Source of the DNA: an uncultured Caulobacterales bacterium
GTDB lineage: Bacteria > Pseudomonadota > Alphaproteobacteria > Caulobacterales > Caulobacteraceae
Direction: 5' to 3'
DNA length: 53,237 nt
NCBI GenBank assembly: GCA_903858185.1
Contig: CAIOHT010000076.1
Span: 1 to 53,237 of the forward strand
A model generated the notes under the pieces. That model saw nothing but the letters and a program-made list of their open reading frames with translations. It had not been told where the DNA came from and made no database searches. Position numbers and translations under genes: made by a program. Below, one piece after another: positions 26,904 to 34,842 of the stretch (position 1 is its first letter; each line of letters starts with the position of its first letter).

Positions 26904-27625
26904 CAGCCGGCGATCTTCAGGGCCTGCTGTGGATCGACCGCGCCCTCATAGAGCGACCGGCCAAGCACCGCGCCGGCGATGGCCACGCCCTTTCGGGCCT
27001 TGAGCAGCTCGATGTCACGCACCGAGGCGATGCCGCCCGAGGCGATGACGGGAATGGCGACCGCGTCGGCCACCTCGCCCACCTGGTCGATGTTGACGCC
27101 GGTCATGGCCCCGTCCCGACCGATGTCGGTGACGATCAGGGCCGCGACGCCCGCATCCTCGAACCGCTTCGCCAGTTCGATCACGCCCAGGTCCGATCCG
27201 CCGATCCAGCCCTCGGTCGCGACCATCCCGTCACGCGCGTCGATGGCGACCGCGATCTGCTCTGGCCAGGCCCTCGCCGCGGCCTTGACCAGCGCGGGAT
27301 CCTTAACGGCGACGGTGCCCAGGATCACCCGGCTGACGCCGGCCTCGATCCAGCCCTCGATGGACGCCATCGTTCGAACCCCGCCGCCCAGCTGCACCGG
27401 AATCGACACCGCGCCCAGGATATCGGCCACCGCATCGCCGTTGACCGGTCTGCCCTCGACGGCGCCGTTCAGGTCAACCACGTGCAGCCAGGAAAAGCCC
27501 TGCTTCTGGAACAGCGCCGCCTGGTCGGCCGGCGAGTTGTTGAACACGGTCTCCTTGCTCAGGTCGCCGTGCAGCAGACGCACGCAGCGCCCGTCCTTCA
27601 GATCGATGGCCGGATAGAGGATCAC
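26903..27625 (-). CDS. hisA: Phosphoribosylformimino-AICAR phosphate isomerase
   Basis: Amadori isomerase making PRFAR, structurally a twin of HisF. 240 residues, with [14 protein letters not shown] containing the catalytic Asp, VQLGGGVRT, and IVTDIGRDG. The start codon is GTG at 27625, overlapping the hisH stop as GTGA. Gene order hisB-hisH-hisA-hisF-hisE is the usual alphaproteobacterial one. Confidence 0.97.
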   Translation of the reverse strand: MILYPAIDLKDGRCVRLLHGDLSKETVFNNSPADQAALFQKQGFSWLHVVDLNGAVEGRPVNGDAVADILGAVSIPVQLGGGVRTMASIEGWIEAGVSRVILGTVAVKDPALVKAAARAWPEQIAVAIDARDGMVATEGWIGGSDLGVIELAKRFEDAGVAALIVTDIGRDGAMTGVNIDQVGEVADAVAIPVIASGGIASVRDIELLKARKGVAIAGAVLGRSLYEGAVDPQQALKIAG

Positions 27626-28266
27626 GCGGGCGTCTCCAGGAAGTTCGCCAGCAGCCGCAGCCCCTGGGTCTGGGATTTCTCGGGGTGAAACTGCACCCCC
27701 ATGATGGTGTCACGGGCGACGGCCGCGGCGAAGCGCCCGCCGTGGTCCACACTGGCGATCACATGTGACGGATCGGCGGGGGTGAAGGCGAAGCTGTGCG
27801 TGAAATACATTTCCGCCCCCTCGCCCAGGCCTGTCAGCAACGGATGAATGGACAGGCCCTCGAGGGCGTTCCAGCCCATGTGCGGGATCTTGGCGGCGGG
27901 GTCCGTCGGCGTCAGCCGGGCGACGTCGCCGGGGATCCAGCCCAGGCCACGGGTCTCGCCGAATTCGAGCCCGCGATCGGCCAGCAGCTGCATGCCGACG
28001 CAGATGCCGAGGAACGGCCGTCGCCGGACGATGGCCGCCTGCGTCATCGCCTCGACAAGCCCGTCGCGCGAAGACAGCGCGCTCATGCAGGCCGCGAAGG
28101 CGCCTACGCCCGGCAGGACAAGCCGGTCCGACCGCGCGACGACATCCGGGTCAGCGGTGACGATGATGTCCACCGACAGCGCATGCGTCTCCGCCGCGCG
28201 ACGAAGCGCCTTTTCGGCCGAGCGCAGGTTGCCCGACCCGTAGTCGATCAGGGCGACGCTCTGCAT
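27622..28266 (-). CDS. hisH: Imidazole glycerol phosphate synthase glutaminase subunit
   Basis: Class I glutamine amidotransferase that feeds ammonia to HisF. The 214-residue product has the start VALIDYGSGNLRS, LPGVGAF, the nucleophile elbow GICVGMQLL with the catalytic Cys, and the C-terminal GVQFHPEKS with His and Glu. ATG 28266 gives MQSVALIDYG. A longer frame upstream overlaps hisB and was not used. It lies 11 bp after the hisB stop. Confidence 0.97.
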   Translation of the reverse strand: MQSVALIDYGSGNLRSAEKALRRAAETHALSVDIIVTADPDVVARSDRLVLPGVGAFAACMSALSSRDGLVEAMTQAAIVRRRPFLGICVGMQLLADRGLEFGETRGLGWIPGDVARLTPTDPAAKIPHMGWNALEGLSIHPLLTGLGEGAEMYFTHSFAFTPADPSHVIASVDHGGRFAAAVARDTIMGVQFHPEKSQTQGLRLLANFLETPA

Positions 28267-28277
28267 GGATGAGGTTC

Positions 28278-28868
28278 CTAGAGCGAGCCCTTGGTGGACG
28301 GTGCGCGTCCATGGGTCTTGGGATCCAGCTCCACCGCCGTCCGCAGCGCGCGGGCCAGGGCCTTGAAGCCGCTCTCGGCGATATGGTGGCTGTTGTCGCC
28401 GTAGAGGGTTTCGAGATGCACGCAGGCGCCGGCGTTCATCGCGAAGGCGTGGTGGAATTCCTTGAACAGCTCGGTGTCCATCGATCCGACCAGCGGCGTC
28501 TTGTAGGCCACCTTCCAGATCAGATAGGCGCGGTTGCTCAGGTCCAGGGCGCAACGCGTCAGCGTCTCGTCCATCGGGATATAGGCCGAGCCGAAGCGGC
28601 GGATGCCCCTGAAGCCGTCCAGCGCCTTGTTCACCGCCTGGCCGAGCACGATGCCGGTGTCCTCGACCGTGTGGTGCATGTCGATGTGCAGGTCGCCCTT
28701 GGTCTCGACCTTCAGGTCGAAACCGCCGTGACGGGCGAAACTGTCCAGCATGTGGTCAAAGAAACCGATGCCGGTGGAGACCGTGGCCTCCCCGGTTCCG
28801 TCAAGATCGATCCAGACGCGGATCTGCGTCTCCTTCGTCTCGCGAACCACCTCGGCCGTGCGGGCCAT
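28278..28868 (-). CDS. hisB: Imidazoleglycerol-phosphate dehydratase
   Basis: Mn-dependent dehydration of imidazole glycerol phosphate. The 196-residue monofunctional form contains GIGFFDHMLDSFARHGGFDL, DMHHTVEDTGIVLGQA and EFHHAFA, the paired histidine motifs that bind metal. There is no fused phosphatase domain, unlike enterobacterial HisB. The start overlaps the last base of the kinase gene upstream. Confidence 0.97.
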   Translation of the reverse strand: MARTAEVVRETKETQIRVWIDLDGTGEATVSTGIGFFDHMLDSFARHGGFDLKVETKGDLHIDMHHTVEDTGIVLGQAVNKALDGFRGIRRFGSAYIPMDETLTRCALDLSNRAYLIWKVAYKTPLVGSMDTELFKEFHHAFAMNAGACVHLETLYGDNSHHIAESGFKALARALRTAVELDPKTHGRAPSTKGSL

Positions 28869-29860
28869 CAGAACAGTCCTTCCGCCTTCGCCAGGGCCTC
28901 GAGCGAGACCTGGGGTCTGGGGCCGTAGTGGCCGATCACCTCGGCCGCGGCCAGGGCGCCGAGCCGACCGCAGACGTCCATCGAACGACCCCGGGCCAGA
29001 CCCAGCAAAAACCCCGCCGCGTATTGGTCGCCGGCGCCGGTCGTGTCCACGACTTTTTCCACCGGAAAGGCCGGAATGGCGTGCGCTGCTCCGCCCGCGT
29101 ACACGACCGAGCCGCTTTCGCCCCGGGTGATGGCGCAGACCTTCGTGCGCTCGACGAGCGCGGCCGCGGCGGCATCGAAGTCGTCGGTCTGGAACATCGC
29201 CTTCACCTCGGCCTCGTTGGCCAGGACGATGTCGCACTCGGTCTCGATGAAGCCGAGCAGCAGGTCGCGGTGGCGCTCGACGACGAAGGAGTCCGACAGG
29301 GTGATGGCCATCAGACGACCGGCGGCGCGGGACAGGCCGGCGGCCTTGGCGAAAGCGCGGCGGGCCTCTGGCGGATCGAACAGGTAGCCTTCGAGGAAGA
29401 TGATCTTCGCGCGCTCAATCATCTGCGGGTCGACGTCGTCGGGGCTCAGCTCGGTCGAGGCGCCGAGGAAGGTGCACATCGTGCGGTGGCCTTCGGGCGT
29501 CACATTGATCAGGCTGCGCGCCGTGCGCGGTCCGCCGACCAGCGGGCGGGAGTCGAACGCGACCCCGATGGCCTTCATGTCGTGCTCGTAGACCTCGCCC
29601 AGCTGGTCGTCCGCGACCTTGCCGAGGAAGGCCGCGCGGCCCCCCAGACTGGCGATGCCCGCCACGGTGTTGCCGGCCGACCCGCCCGAGGTTTCGATCC
29701 CCGGCGCCATGTGACCATAGAGCTCTTCCGCCTGATCTTCGTCGATCAGCTGCATCGAGTTCTTCACCAGGCCCTGGGTTTCCAGGAAGGCGTCGTCGCA
29801 GGGCGCGATCACATCGACGATGGCGTTGCCGATGGCGGCGACGTCGTACAGGTCAGGCAT
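28868..29860 (-). CDS. PfkB-family sugar/adenosine kinase
   Basis: 330-residue carbohydrate kinase of the PfkB/ribokinase fold, closest in feel to bacterial adenosine kinases. Signature 1 is visible as SGGSAGNTVAGIASLGG (59-75) and signature 2 as DTTGAGDQYAAGFLLG, which carries the catalytic Asp and the anion hole. It is the first gene of the his operon, overlapping hisB by one base. AICAR, an adenosine-like nucleotide, is a by-product of the HisF step, so purine salvage is a plausible link. That is inference. Confidence 0.85.
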   Translation of the reverse strand: MPDLYDVAAIGNAIVDVIAPCDDAFLETQGLVKNSMQLIDEDQAEELYGHMAPGIETSGGSAGNTVAGIASLGGRAAFLGKVADDQLGEVYEHDMKAIGVAFDSRPLVGGPRTARSLINVTPEGHRTMCTFLGASTELSPDDVDPQMIERAKIIFLEGYLFDPPEARRAFAKAAGLSRAAGRLMAITLSDSFVVERHRDLLLGFIETECDIVLANEAEVKAMFQTDDFDAAAAALVERTKVCAITRGESGSVVYAGGAAHAIPAFPVEKVVDTTGAGDQYAAGFLLGLARGRSMDVCGRLGALAAAEVIGHYGPRPQVSLEALAKAEGLF

Positions 29861-30008
29861 GGTCAGGTTCTGGCGTGGCTGAAGGGACGGGGCTGGTTAC
29901 AGGACAAGGCCGTGCGGGGCAAACGCGGCCTTGGGATGAAAAGCGTTCGACTTACGCCGGGAAACCCGTCGGAAGCTTTGGGCAACGAAAAGCACAGGGA
30001 CCGAAACC

Positions 30009-30296
30009 ATGACCGCCTACTTCATCTTCATCCGCGACAAGACCACCGACGCCGCTGAACTGGCGACCTACGGGCAGAAGGCGGGCGGCACCATCGCCGG
30101 CCACGCCGCCACCCCGCTGGCCTTCTACGGCAAGCACGAGGTGCTGGAAGGTCCGGAGGTCGAGGGCGTGGTGGTGATCGCCTTCCCGTCGATCGAGGAG
30201 GGCAAGGCCTGGTACAACAGCGACGGCTACAAGGCCGCGCGCGAGCACCGGTTCAAGGGCGCCGAATACCGTCTGGTGGCCGTCGAGGGCCTTTGA
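30009..30296 (+). CDS. DUF1330 domain protein
   Basis: 95-residue single-domain protein with a dimeric ferredoxin-like (EthD/ABM-type) fold. It contains the family features AYFIFIRDKTTDAAELATY, VLEGPEVEGVVVIAFPSIEEGKAWYNSDGYKAAREHR and a Tyr-containing end. Function is not established. No signal peptide is seen. It is divergent from the PfkB-his operon across 148 bp that must hold both promoters, and 31 bp before the ATP-grasp gene. Confidence 0.9.
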   Translation: MTAYFIFIRDKTTDAAELATYGQKAGGTIAGHAATPLAFYGKHEVLEGPEVEGVVVIAFPSIEEGKAWYNSDGYKAAREHRFKGAEYRLVAVEGL

Positions 30297-30327
30297 CGCC
30301 GCGCGCGGGGTGACTTAGGGGCGATGC

Positions 30328-31179
30328 ATGGCCCGCATCGCCCTGCTCACTCCCGCCGCCCACAACCCCTATGTCCGCATCTGGGGGCCGGCCTTTGACC
30401 GTCTGACCGCCGCCCTGTCCGGCGCGGGGCTGGAGGTCGTGCCCATGGAATGGCCGAAGGCGGCGGAAGCAGATGTGGACGCCGTCCTGCCGCTGCTGGC
30501 CTGGGGCTATCACCAGGACGCCGCCGACTGGCTGGCGATGCTGGATGCGCTGGAGGCGCGGGGCGTGAAGGCGCTCAACCCCGCTCCGGTCCTGCGCTGG
30601 AACACCACCAAGACCTATCTGGCTGACCTCGAAGCCGCCGGCGTGCCGGTCGTGCCGACGGTGTTCGCCGCCCGGGTCGACGACGCGGTGGTCGCGTCCG
30701 CCCGGGCCGGGTTCGGCGGCGCGACGCTGGTTGTGAAGCCGCAGGTGTCCGGCGGTTCGCATGAAACGGTGAAGCTGGAGCCGGGCGAGACCCTGGTCGG
30801 CGGTCCGTCCGGCGCGGCGATGATCCAGCCGTTCCTGCCCTCGGTGTCCGGCGAGGGCGAGATTTCCCTGCTGCACTTCGACGGCGTCTTCAGCCACGCG
30901 GTCGGGAAGGTGGCGAAGGCCGGCGACTTCCGCGTCCAGCCGCAGTTCGGCTCGACCATCGGCCCGATCACGCCGCCTCCGGTCGCGCTCGATGTGGCCC
31001 AGGCCGTGCTCGCCGCCGCGCCCGGTCGTCTGACCTACTGCCGCGTCGACCTGATCCGCCATCCGGACGGGACTCTGCGGGTCATGGAACTGGAAGCCAT
31101 CGAGCCGGACCTGTTCCTGGAACACGCGCCGGAAGCCGGGGCGGTGTTTGCGGCGGCGGTGAAGCGGGCGCTGGCCTGA
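30328..31179 (+). CDS. ATP-grasp domain protein
   Basis: 283-residue protein with an ATP-grasp fold: substrate domain to about residue 90, VVKPQVSGGSHET as the ATP-binding lysine strand, and a C-terminal YCRVDLIRHPDGTLRVMELEAIEPDLF carrying the metal-binding acidic residues. Relatives include glutathione synthetase-like ligases and the DcsG-type cycloserine ligase, so carboxylate-amine ligation is likely but the substrates are unknown. Its last 145 bp overlap the antisense, extended end of nth. A repeat element begins 6 bp after its stop. Confidence 0.8.
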   Translation: MARIALLTPAAHNPYVRIWGPAFDRLTAALSGAGLEVVPMEWPKAAEADVDAVLPLLAWGYHQDAADWLAMLDALEARGVKALNPAPVLRWNTTKTYLADLEAAGVPVVPTVFAARVDDAVVASARAGFGGATLVVKPQVSGGSHETVKLEPGETLVGGPSGAAMIQPFLPSVSGEGEISLLHFDGVFSHAVGKVAKAGDFRVQPQFGSTIGPITPPPVALDVAQAVLAAAPGRLTYCRVDLIRHPDGTLRVMELEAIEPDLFLEHAPEAGAVFAAAVKRALA

Positions 31180-31946
31180 CCGAAGGGGACATGTACCGCA
31201 GGTACGTGTCCCCCAAACCAACCGCCGCTGTATCTCGATTGGGGGACACGTACCGAAGACGGTACATGCCCCCTATCCCCCACAAACAGCTCCGCTGACG
31301 GGCACAGCGCCCGCACCTGGCATTCACCACACTTCGGCTTGCGCGCCAGGCAGGTGTAGCGGCCGTGCAGGATCAGCCAGTGGTGGGCTCTCGTCAGATA
31401 GGGCTCGGGCACGATGGCCATCAGGTCGGCCTCGACCTTGTCCGGGGTCTTGCCGTCCGACAGTTTCAGCCGGTGGGAGACGCGGAACACATGGGTGTCC
31501 ACGGCGATCGCCGGCTCGATGCCCAGCTCGTTGAGCACCACGCTGGCGGTCTTGCGGCCGACGCCGGGCAGGGCCTCGAGATCGGCGCGGTTCAGCGGCG
31601 TCTTGCCGCCGTGCTGCTCCATCACGATCCGCGACAGGGCTATGACGTTCTTCGCCTTGTTGCGGAACAGGCCGATCGAGTTGATGTAGCCGGTCAGTCC
31701 CGCCTCCCCGAGCGCCAGCATCTGCTCAGGCGTGCTGGCTACGGGAAACAGCTTCGCCGTCGCCTTGTTGACCTGAACGTCCGTGGCCTGGGCCGACAGG
31801 GCGACCGCCACCACCAGGGTGAAGGGGTCCTGGAACGCCAGTTCGGTGCGCGGGTCGTCCGACAGGGTCGCGAACCGGTCGAACAGGTCGGCGACGCGCA
31901 GCTTCTCTTTCGGCGACAGACGTTTCTTGACGGCGGGCTTTCTCAT
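31035..31946 (-). CDS. nth: Endonuclease III with C-terminal extension
   Basis: DNA glycosylase/AP lyase that removes oxidised pyrimidines. The first 225 residues are a complete Nth: helix-hairpin-helix LPGVGRKTASVV with catalytic Lys132, Asp150 in AVDTHVFRV, and the [4Fe-4S] ligands C199-x6-C206-x2-C209-x5-C215. Relatives end shortly after CPSAEL. Here the frame continues through the repeat at 31185-31273 and into the antisense strand of the ATP-grasp gene, giving 303 residues. The tail (VGDRGHVPSSVRVPQ onward) is low-complexity and looks non-native. ATG 31946 is the start. Divergent from the alkylguanine methyltransferase gene across 129 bp. Confidence 0.9.
   Translation of the reverse strand: MRKPAVKKRLSPKEKLRVADLFDRFATLSDDPRTELAFQDPFTLVVAVALSAQATDVQVNKATAKLFPVASTPEQMLALGEAGLTGYINSIGLFRNKAKNVIALSRIVMEQHGGKTPLNRADLEALPGVGRKTASVVLNELGIEPAIAVDTHVFRVSHRLKLSDGKTPDKVEADLMAIVPEPYLTRAHHWLILHGRYTCLARKPKCGECQVRALCPSAELFVGDRGHVPSSVRVPQSRYSGGWFGGHVPAVHVPFGQASARFTAAANTAPASGACSRNRSGSMASSSMTRRVPSGWRIRSTRQ
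31185..31273. repeat. Bipartite inverted repeat, family B (REP-pair-like)
   Basis: Two arms in inverted orientation (31185-31216 and 31239-31273), each itself an imperfect hairpin: GGGGACATGTACC with GGTACGTGTCCCC around a 3-base loop on the left, and a near copy on the right. The unit is 89 bp, between the ATP-grasp stop and the conserved part of nth. Such GGGGACATGTACC palindromes are, from memory, associated with REP-type tyrosine transposases (RAYT) in other bacteria. No transposase is present here, so this would be a non-autonomous copy. Confidence 0.8.
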
Positions 31947-32075
31947 CACCGCGAAGATGGCCTGCACCGCCCCGTTCGCCAAGGCGGGCAGGGACGCTAT
32001 GCTGGCGCCGGACTTTGTTTTCGCGGCCGCAAGAACCGGGCGGATTTCGCCGATCGACCCGCCTACCTTCGGCTC

Positions 32076-32966
32076 ATGGCCTACGACATGACCCCCACCC
32101 GCTCCGCGCCGGCCTCCGGCGTCATCGTTCAACTTGAGGAACGCGCGCGCGACTACGATCGCATGGCCCGCGCCCTCGCCTGGCTGGCGGACAACTGGCG
32201 GGAACACCCGTCGCTGGACGAGGCCGCAGACGCGGTCGGGCTCTCGCCGTTCCATTTCCAGCGCGTGTTCACCCGCTGGGCCGGGGTCAGCCCCAGGGCG
32301 TTTGTCGCCTCGATCGCCCATGCCGAGGCCCGCACCCTGCTGGAGAACGGCGCCAGCGTCCTCGACGCCGCGCTCGACACCGGTCTTTCCGGACCCTCCC
32401 GTCTGCACGACCTGTTCATCGCGCAGGAGTCGGTGACGCCCGGCGAGGCGCGTCGTCGTGGCGAGGGGCTGACGCTGCGCTGGGGCCTGGCGCCGACCCC
32501 GTTCGGCACGGGCCTGTTCACCGTCGCCCCGCGCGGTCTCGCCGGACTGGGCTTCGTCGACGAGGCGGGCTTGGATGCCGCCTTCGCCGACATGCACCGC
32601 CGTTTCCCGGCCGCCGACTGGATCCGTGACGATGAGGCGGCCCGCGACATGGCAGTGAAGGCGTTTGTCGGCAGCGACGGACCCCTGCCGATCGTGCTGA
32701 TCGGATCGCCGTTCCACATTCAGGTCTGGAAGGCCCTGCTGCGCATCCCCGCCGGCGCCACGGCCACCTATGGCGAGGTCGCGGGCTGGGCCGGCAAGCC
32801 AAAGGCCTATCAGGCGACCGGCGCGGCGATCGGCGCCAACCCGGTCAGCCTGCTGATCCCCTGCCACCGCGTCATCGCCCGCGACGGTCGCCTGACGGGC
32901 TATCACTGGGGCCTCGGTCGCAAGGCGGCGATGCTCGGGCTGGAGGCGGTCGCGGCCGCGGGGTGA
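32076..32966 (+). CDS. AraC-type HTH / O6-alkylguanine-DNA alkyltransferase fusion
   Basis: Bifunctional 296-residue protein. An AraC-type helix-turn-helix region spans about 30-125 (AADAVGLSPFHFQRVFTRWAGVSP). A C-terminal methylated-DNA-protein-cysteine methyltransferase domain follows, with the acceptor Cys263 in IPCHRVI and FHIQVWKALLRIPAG. It resembles E. coli Ada without its N-terminal zinc-bound methylphosphotriester domain: no four-cysteine cluster precedes the HTH. It should repair O6-methylguanine. Whether it still activates transcription is open. ATG 32076 is chosen; an ATG four codons later is possible. It is divergent from nth, so two DNA-repair genes share one intergenic region. 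Confidence 0.88.
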   Translation: MAYDMTPTRSAPASGVIVQLEERARDYDRMARALAWLADNWREHPSLDEAADAVGLSPFHFQRVFTRWAGVSPRAFVASIAHAEARTLLENGASVLDAALDTGLSGPSRLHDLFIAQESVTPGEARRRGEGLTLRWGLAPTPFGTGLFTVAPRGLAGLGFVDEAGLDAAFADMHRRFPAADWIRDDEAARDMAVKAFVGSDGPLPIVLIGSPFHIQVWKALLRIPAGATATYGEVAGWAGKPKAYQATGAAIGANPVSLLIPCHRVIARDGRLTGYHWGLGRKAAMLGLEAVAAAG

Positions 32967-33048
32967 ACGGCGCCCCGGAGTACAGGCGTCCACGCCCGAT
33001 GAAATCGCGCTATGAGTTCCTCCGAAATCTGAAGGACGGAATCGGACG

Positions 33049-33786
33049 ATGAGCTTTTCGCAGGCCGAGGTCGAACGCTACGCGCGCCATCTGGTGCTGC
33101 GGGAGATCGGCGGTCCCGGCCAGCAGCGGCTGAAGGCGGCCAGCGTCCTGATGGTCGGCGCCGGCGGCCTGGGCGCCCCGGCGGCCCTCTATCTGGCGGC
33201 GGCGGGTGTCGGCCGGATCGGCATTGTCGATCCCGACGTCGTGGCCCTGTCCAACCTGCAGCGACAGGTTCTCTACGCCACGGCCGACGTCGGGCGCGCC
33301 AAGGTCGCGGTGACGGCCGAGCGGCTCACGGCGCTCAATCCCGAAATCACAATCGAACCGCATGCGCTTGCGCTGACCGCCGACAACGCTGCGGGGCTCA
33401 TCTCGGACTACGACCTGGTGCTCGACGGCACCGACGACTTCGCCACCCGCTTTGCGGTCTCCGATGCCTGCGTCGCCGCCGGCGCGACCCTGGTCAGCGG
33501 CGCGATCGCGCGCTGGACCGGGCAGGTCGGCGTGTTTCCCGGAAAGCCCTGCTACCGCTGTCTGGTGCCCGATGTTCCCCCGGACGCCGACACCTGTGTC
33601 AGCGTCGGCGTGGTCGGGGCGCTGGGCGGCGTGATCGGATCGATGATGGCGCTCGAGGCGATCAAGCTCATCACCGGCGCGGGCGAGCCGCTCAGCGGAC
33701 GGCTGCTGATCCATGATGCCCTGGCCGGTGAAACCCGAACGGTGCGCGTCGGCGCTGATCCGGGCTGTCCCGCCTGCGGCGCTTGA
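33049..33786 (+). CDS. HesA/MoeB/ThiF-family adenylyltransferase
   Basis: E1-like enzyme of 245 residues that adenylates the C-terminal Gly-Gly of a small sulfur-carrier protein (MoaD or ThiS). The nucleotide loop VGAGGLGAP is at 36-44, SNLQRQVLY contains the adenylation arginine, and the zinc ligands Cys168/Cys171 and Cys240/Cys243 are intact. Cys183 in TCVSVGVVGALGGV matches the conserved MoeB-region cysteine. MoeB (molybdopterin) versus ThiF (thiamine) cannot be decided from sequence, as no moaD or thiS neighbour is present. Confidence 0.88.
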   Translation: MSFSQAEVERYARHLVLREIGGPGQQRLKAASVLMVGAGGLGAPAALYLAAAGVGRIGIVDPDVVALSNLQRQVLYATADVGRAKVAVTAERLTALNPEITIEPHALALTADNAAGLISDYDLVLDGTDDFATRFAVSDACVAAGATLVSGAIARWTGQVGVFPGKPCYRCLVPDVPPDADTCVSVGVVGALGGVIGSMMALEAIKLITGAGEPLSGRLLIHDALAGETRTVRVGADPGCPACGA

Positions 33787-33855
33787 CGAACGGAGCCCGA
33801 GCGGGCGTCAATCGGCGCGAACCGGACACAGGTCGCCGGGCGGGGCGGAAATCTC

Positions 33856-34842
33856 ATGAAAACCCTGGGCAAGGTCCTTGTCGGAATCGTTGTGGGTGTC
33901 GCTGTGCTGCTGACGGCCGGCTGGCTGGCCCTGCGCCGGCCCGACGTCCCCTGGCCGATCCTGCAGGCCAAATACGCCAACGCCGCCTCGCGCTACGTGG
34001 ACCTGCCCGGCGGGGTGAAGGTCCACTACCGCGACCAGGGCAAACGCGATGGCCCGGTGATCGTGCTCGTGCACGGCTTTGCGGCGTCGCTGCACACCTG
34101 GGAGCCGTGGGTCCAGAGGCTGGGGTCTGACTACCGGATCATCACCCTCGACCTGCCGGGCTTTGGCCTGACCAGCGCGCCGGAGGGCTACACGCTCGCC
34201 CGCAGTGGCTTCGTCGATGTGGTGGACCAGGTGACCGCGAAACTGGGCGTCACCCGGTTCGTTCTCGCCGGCAACTCGATGGGCGGCGCCATGGCCTGGA
34301 ACTACGCCCTGGCCCATCCCGAAAAGCTGGAGGGTCTGGTCCTGGTCAATGCGGCTGGATGGCCCCAGCAACGGGCAGACGGCAAGGACGGGCCGTTCAT
34401 CTTCAAGGTCCTGCGAAATCCGGTCGGCCGGTTCCTGATCGGCGATCTCGACACCACGGCCATGACCCGCGCCGGCCTGCGCGACGCGTTCGCGCCGACG
34501 CCGGAGATGGTCGATGACGCCATGGTCGCCCGTTATGTCGAGATGTCCCGCGCGCCGGGCCACAAGGATATCATCCTGGGCCTGATGGGCGGCTTCGATC
34601 CGGCGGACGCCGCCTCGAAGGAAAAGCTGTCGAAGATCGCTGTCCCGACGCTGGTGATGCACGGCGACACCGACAAGCTCATTCCGGTTGCCCACGCGAC
34701 CCTGTTCGGCGACGCCATCCCCGGCGCGACAGTGATCATCTACCCGAAGGTCGGCCACGTCCCGATGGAACAGATCGCCGACCGGTCTGCGACGGATCTC
34801 GATGCTTGGCTGAAGTCGAAGGCTAAGACCACATCTCCATAA
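33856..34842 (+). CDS. Membrane-anchored alpha/beta hydrolase
   Basis: 328-residue alpha/beta hydrolase with an N-terminal membrane anchor (VLVGIVVGVAVLLTAGWLAL). The oxyanion-hole motif HGFAAS is at 73-78, nucleophile Ser141 lies in GNSMGG, and the acid and base are in HGDTDKL and VGHVP near the C-terminus. It probably acts on esters at the periplasmic or membrane face. The substrate is unknown. Its 3' end overlaps the convergent DUF429 gene by 20 bp. Confidence 0.87.
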   Translation: MKTLGKVLVGIVVGVAVLLTAGWLALRRPDVPWPILQAKYANAASRYVDLPGGVKVHYRDQGKRDGPVIVLVHGFAASLHTWEPWVQRLGSDYRIITLDLPGFGLTSAPEGYTLARSGFVDVVDQVTAKLGVTRFVLAGNSMGGAMAWNYALAHPEKLEGLVLVNAAGWPQQRADGKDGPFIFKVLRNPVGRFLIGDLDTTAMTRAGLRDAFAPTPEMVDDAMVARYVEMSRAPGHKDIILGLMGGFDPADAASKEKLSKIAVPTLVMHGDTDKLIPVAHATLFGDAIPGATVIIYPKVGHVPMEQIADRSATDLDAWLKSKAKTTSP

